Below are positions 62,319-64,000 of a stretch of 64,000 bases of DNA, one piece after another. Each line of letters begins with the position of its first letter. Positions within the stretch are counted from its first letter, which is position 1. The notes under the pieces were generated by a model. That model saw nothing but the letters and a program-made list of their open reading frames with translations. It was not told the origin of the DNA and did no database searches. The DNA comes from CAYWFP01 sp964457365 (GTDB lineage Bacteria > Planctomycetota > SZUA-567), in contig CAYWFP010000004.1 in assembly GCA_964457365.1 (NCBI GenBank), positions 23,610-87,609 of the forward strand, written 5' to 3'. Both the position numbers and the translations under genes were made by a program.

Positions 62319-62441
62319 GCCCGGATTCTGGAATACATGCGCAAGAACCGCATCTTCCGCCCGCGGGCGATGTATACCGGTTCGTTCGACAACGCATACA
62401 CCCCACTCGAAGACCGCGGAAAGAAAACCGGGAAATCCTGA
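62319..62441 (+). pseudogene. C-terminal gene fragment of unknown origin
   Basis: In another frame the 40 residues ARILEYMRKNRIFRPRAMYT and the following SFDNAYTPLEDRGKKTGKS end at a stop and precede an intrinsic terminator (62470-62494). It looks like the tail of a real gene whose front was deleted by the adjacent rearrangement. I do not recognise the family. Confidence 0.4.
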
Positions 62442-62469
62442 TTCTTCATGCTTGTCCCGAATGCCGAAA

Positions 62470-62494
62470 GTCCGTGCGGTTGCACGGGCTTTTT
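62470..62494 (+). terminator. Intrinsic terminator
   Basis: Stem GTCCGTGC / GCACGGGC (one G-T pair), loop GGTT, then TTTTT. It fits the end of the fragment at 62319-62441. Confidence 0.7.
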
Positions 62495-62566
62495 CACTTC
62501 TCGCTTTGATCGAGACCTGAAGGTATAGTGTAGCGGCTCACGGTTGACGCGAGAAGGGTCGTGCCG

Positions 62567-62923
62567 ATGTATTCGTCGGGGCGAGAACGCTTGGGATCGA
62601 CGTTACTGCTGGTGCTGCTGCTGGCGGCGGTCGCGTTGGCGAGTCTCCACGGCTCCAATGAAGAAGGTTATCTATTCTTCCATATCCTGGTGGAAGTTTT
62701 CAGTATTGTCGTCGCTTGCGGAATATTCATCGTCTCCTGGCACAGCCGTCGCATTCTCGATAATCCCTACTTCCTGTTCATCGGCATCGCCTACCTTTTC
62801 GTGGCCTTCCTGGATCTATGCCATACAATTACATACGAAAACATGGGGGTTTATTTGCGGGTGTCACCCGCGGTGAATCCGCTTGGCGATCCGGCGATCG
62901 AATTCTGGATCGCCGCGCGCTAT
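62567..62923 (+). pseudogene. MASE3-domain sensor gene, interrupted by IS630 insertion
   Basis: About 119 residues before the insertion. The sequence has several transmembrane helices with the MASE3 pattern: HILVEVFSIVVACGIFIVSWHSRRILDN, FLFIGIAYLFVAFLDLCHTITYENMGV and a final EFWIAARY. MASE3 is an N-terminal membrane sensor of histidine kinases and diguanylate cyclases; the output domain would be beyond the IS and the window. The frame enters the IS and stops at 62962. ATG 62567 follows AAGGG (a GTG at 62561 is possible). TATAGT at about 62524-62529 may be the -10, with a poor -35. Confidence 0.72.
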
Positions 62924-62948
62924 AGCTCAGTGCAAAAAAACTGCAACA
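62921..62948 (+). repeat. Left terminal inverted repeat of the IS630 element
   Basis: Begins TATAGCTCAGTGCAA and continues to TGCAACA; 26 of 28 positions match the reverse complement of 63973-64000. The outer TA is probably the duplicated target dinucleotide. Confidence 0.85.
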
Positions 62949-63998
62949 TATCATTGAAGTGAGGCAAGCAAATCTGTAGACTTGTCTTCATGGAAAAGAA
63001 TTACTCGACCTATGAAGTGCGTCTCAGGGCAATCCGCGCTTTGCTGAGCGGCATGTCGGTTTCCGATGTGGCTCAGGCCTATCAGACGAATAGAACTACA
63101 GTCTATCGCTGGCGGAAACGATATGAGGCGGAAGCCGAGGCCGGGCTGATACGGCGTTCAGGCAGTGGGCGTCCGCGGGTTCTCGCGCAGTTGGATCGGG
63201 AAAGACTAACGAGGCTTGTACTGAGTTCCGCTTTGGATCATGGATATGAAAGCGATTTATGGACCTGCGGGCGTATCCAGGAAACGGTTCGCAGCGAGTT
63301 CAATACGGATATCTCGCGATGGACGATCTGGCGGCGGCTGCGTGAGTCGGAATTGACGTACCAGAAGCCGGAGAGGCGTTACATTGAAGCGAGCGAAGAA
63401 GAACGAAGGCACTGGCGGCGCTACGAGGTTCCGAAAATCCGCAAGACAGTCAAGAAACACAATGCCATCTTGTATTTTCAGGATGAATCGAACATATCGT
63501 TGACTGCGATTCTGGGCAAAACATGGGCCCCGCGCGGTAAGAAAGCGGTAGCGGAAGTGACGGGTAAGCGCGGTGGAGTTTCCGCCATGTCGGCAATCAG
63601 CGGCGTTGGGCGACTGATTTTCAAACTACATGAAAAACGGATTGCTTCCGATGAGGTCATAGCATTTCTGCAACAGATGCTCAAGCATCACGGCCGACGG
63701 CATCTGGTTGTTGTTATGGATCAAGCCCCTCCCCATACGTCCAAGAAAACGCGTACGTTTGCGGAAAGCCAAAAACGATTACACGTATTCTATTTGCCAA
63801 AGTATTCCCCCGACTGGAATCCGGATGAGAAGCTTTGGAACCACCTGAAGCATCAGGAGCTCAAGGGGCATCGAGCAAAAACAAAAGAAGATCTACGCGA
63901 ACTTGCCCGACAGAAGCTCGAACATCTTTCATCGTCACCTAAAAAATTGCGCGGCATATTTTTTCGCTGCTGTGTTGCAGATTTATTGCACTGAGCTA
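62923..63998 (+). mobile_element. IS630-family insertion sequence, apparently intact
   Basis: About 1076 bp bounded by near-perfect inverted repeats, with one transposase gene filling it. It is flanked by TA on both sides (62921-62922 and 63999-64000), as expected for the TA-targeting IS630/Tc1/mariner group. It has lower GC than its surroundings, a sign of foreign origin. It interrupts the MASE3 gene. The window ends exactly at the right target copy, probably where an assembly broke. Confidence 0.88.
62990..63994 (+). CDS. IS630-family transposase
   Basis: A 334-residue DDE transposase. N-terminal helix-turn-helix (YEVRLRAIRALLSGMSVSDVAQAYQTNRTTVYRW, split here over two helices, about 9-41), second winged region with RRSGSGRPR, and a DDE catalytic core: D165 in YFQDES, D244 in VMDQAPPHTS, E280 in KYSPDWNPDEKLW; the D-to-E distance of 36 fits IS630. 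The stop lies inside the right inverted repeat. Full-length and probably active. Confidence 0.93.
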   Translation: MEKNYSTYEVRLRAIRALLSGMSVSDVAQAYQTNRTTVYRWRKRYEAEAEAGLIRRSGSGRPRVLAQLDRERLTRLVLSSALDHGYESDLWTCGRIQETVRSEFNTDISRWTIWRRLRESELTYQKPERRYIEASEEERRHWRRYEVPKIRKTVKKHNAILYFQDESNISLTAILGKTWAPRGKKAVAEVTGKRGGVSAMSAISGVGRLIFKLHEKRIASDEVIAFLQQMLKHHGRRHLVVVMDQAPPHTSKKTRTFAESQKRLHVFYLPKYSPDWNPDEKLWNHLKHQELKGHRAKTKEDLRELARQKLEHLSSSPKKLRGIFFRCCVADLLH

Positions 63999-64000
63999 TA
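63973..64000 (-). repeat. Right terminal inverted repeat of the IS630 element
   Basis: Reverse complement reads TATAGCTCAGTGCAATAAAT and then CTGCAACA, matching the left end at 26 of 28 positions. It contains the transposase stop codon. Confidence 0.85.

Overview
This GC-rich 64 kb window looks like a chromosomal piece of a Gram-negative-type (diderm) bacterium, most likely from the Planctomycetota/PVC side of the tree or a related uncultured phylum. The clues are an LptD-like outer-membrane protein, ExbB/ExbD and TatA, two large Ser/Thr kinases with N-terminal zinc ribbons, HEAT-repeat secreted proteins, a DUF4254 protein, a uroporphyrinogen-decarboxylase-like gene paired with an AraC regulator, and an SPINDLY-type O-GlcNAc transferase. 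I cannot assign a genus. A run of 10 N inside a gene, and a window end that coincides with an IS end, suggest a draft or metagenome assembly. I see no rRNA, tRNA or CRISPR array.

Layout. 1-1.2 kb (minus): the N-terminal half of hisD and a LOG-family protein. 1.26-3.2 kb (minus): the most unusual locus, a radical SAM/SPASM enzyme preceded by three tiny genes for single-span membrane proteins, two of them paralogues sharing a PAYPAY motif; it has the architecture of an uncharacterised peptide-modification (RiPP-like) system. 3.4-10.3 kb (plus, with one minus gene): a proline-rich secreted protein, a VTT/DedA-like membrane protein, rsmJ, rnd, DUF445, DAHP synthase and an HD hydrolase. 10.2-23.3 kb (mostly minus): MFS transporter, RNase R, secreted HEAT-like protein, YjbQ, UroD-like/AraC pair, a tatA-pcrA pair, ExbD/ExbB, ThiD2-ThiE fusion and DUF4254. 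23.5-31 kb (plus): FTR catalytic subunit, PhoU-like protein, an NFACT-R protein lacking the catalytic half, a HEAT-repeat lipoprotein, a broken EIIA/CBS gene, class II aldolase, trpS, a K+ channel with a changed filter and a PsbP/DcrB-like exported protein.

31-43.5 kb (minus): an alpha/beta hydrolase, the TPR-GT41 transferase, a complete five-gene peptide ABC transporter whose OppC-type subunit carries a roughly 390-residue insertion, a coiled-coil membrane protein, and a membrane-anchored nitrilase homologue whose catalytic Cys is Ser. 43.5-60 kb: a 647-bp intergenic region with two tandem sigma70-like promoters and a perfect DnaA box, an FHA-GAF-HD-GYP protein followed closely by lptD, a kinase with a MshEN-like (potential c-di-GMP-binding) module, and a plus-strand cluster with SurA/PpiC-like PPIase, a second kinase with a large ectodomain, a secreted protein and a Cys-rich protein, then a GT4 glycosyltransferase.

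60-64 kb: a small membrane protein, a CHAD protein, then a graveyard of transposase relics ending in an intact IS630-family element inserted into a MASE3 sensor gene. Envelope biogenesis, signalling (kinases, FHA, HD-GYP) and transport dominate. The radical SAM cluster, the nitrilase pseudoenzyme and the MshEN-kinase are the best candidates for something undescribed.
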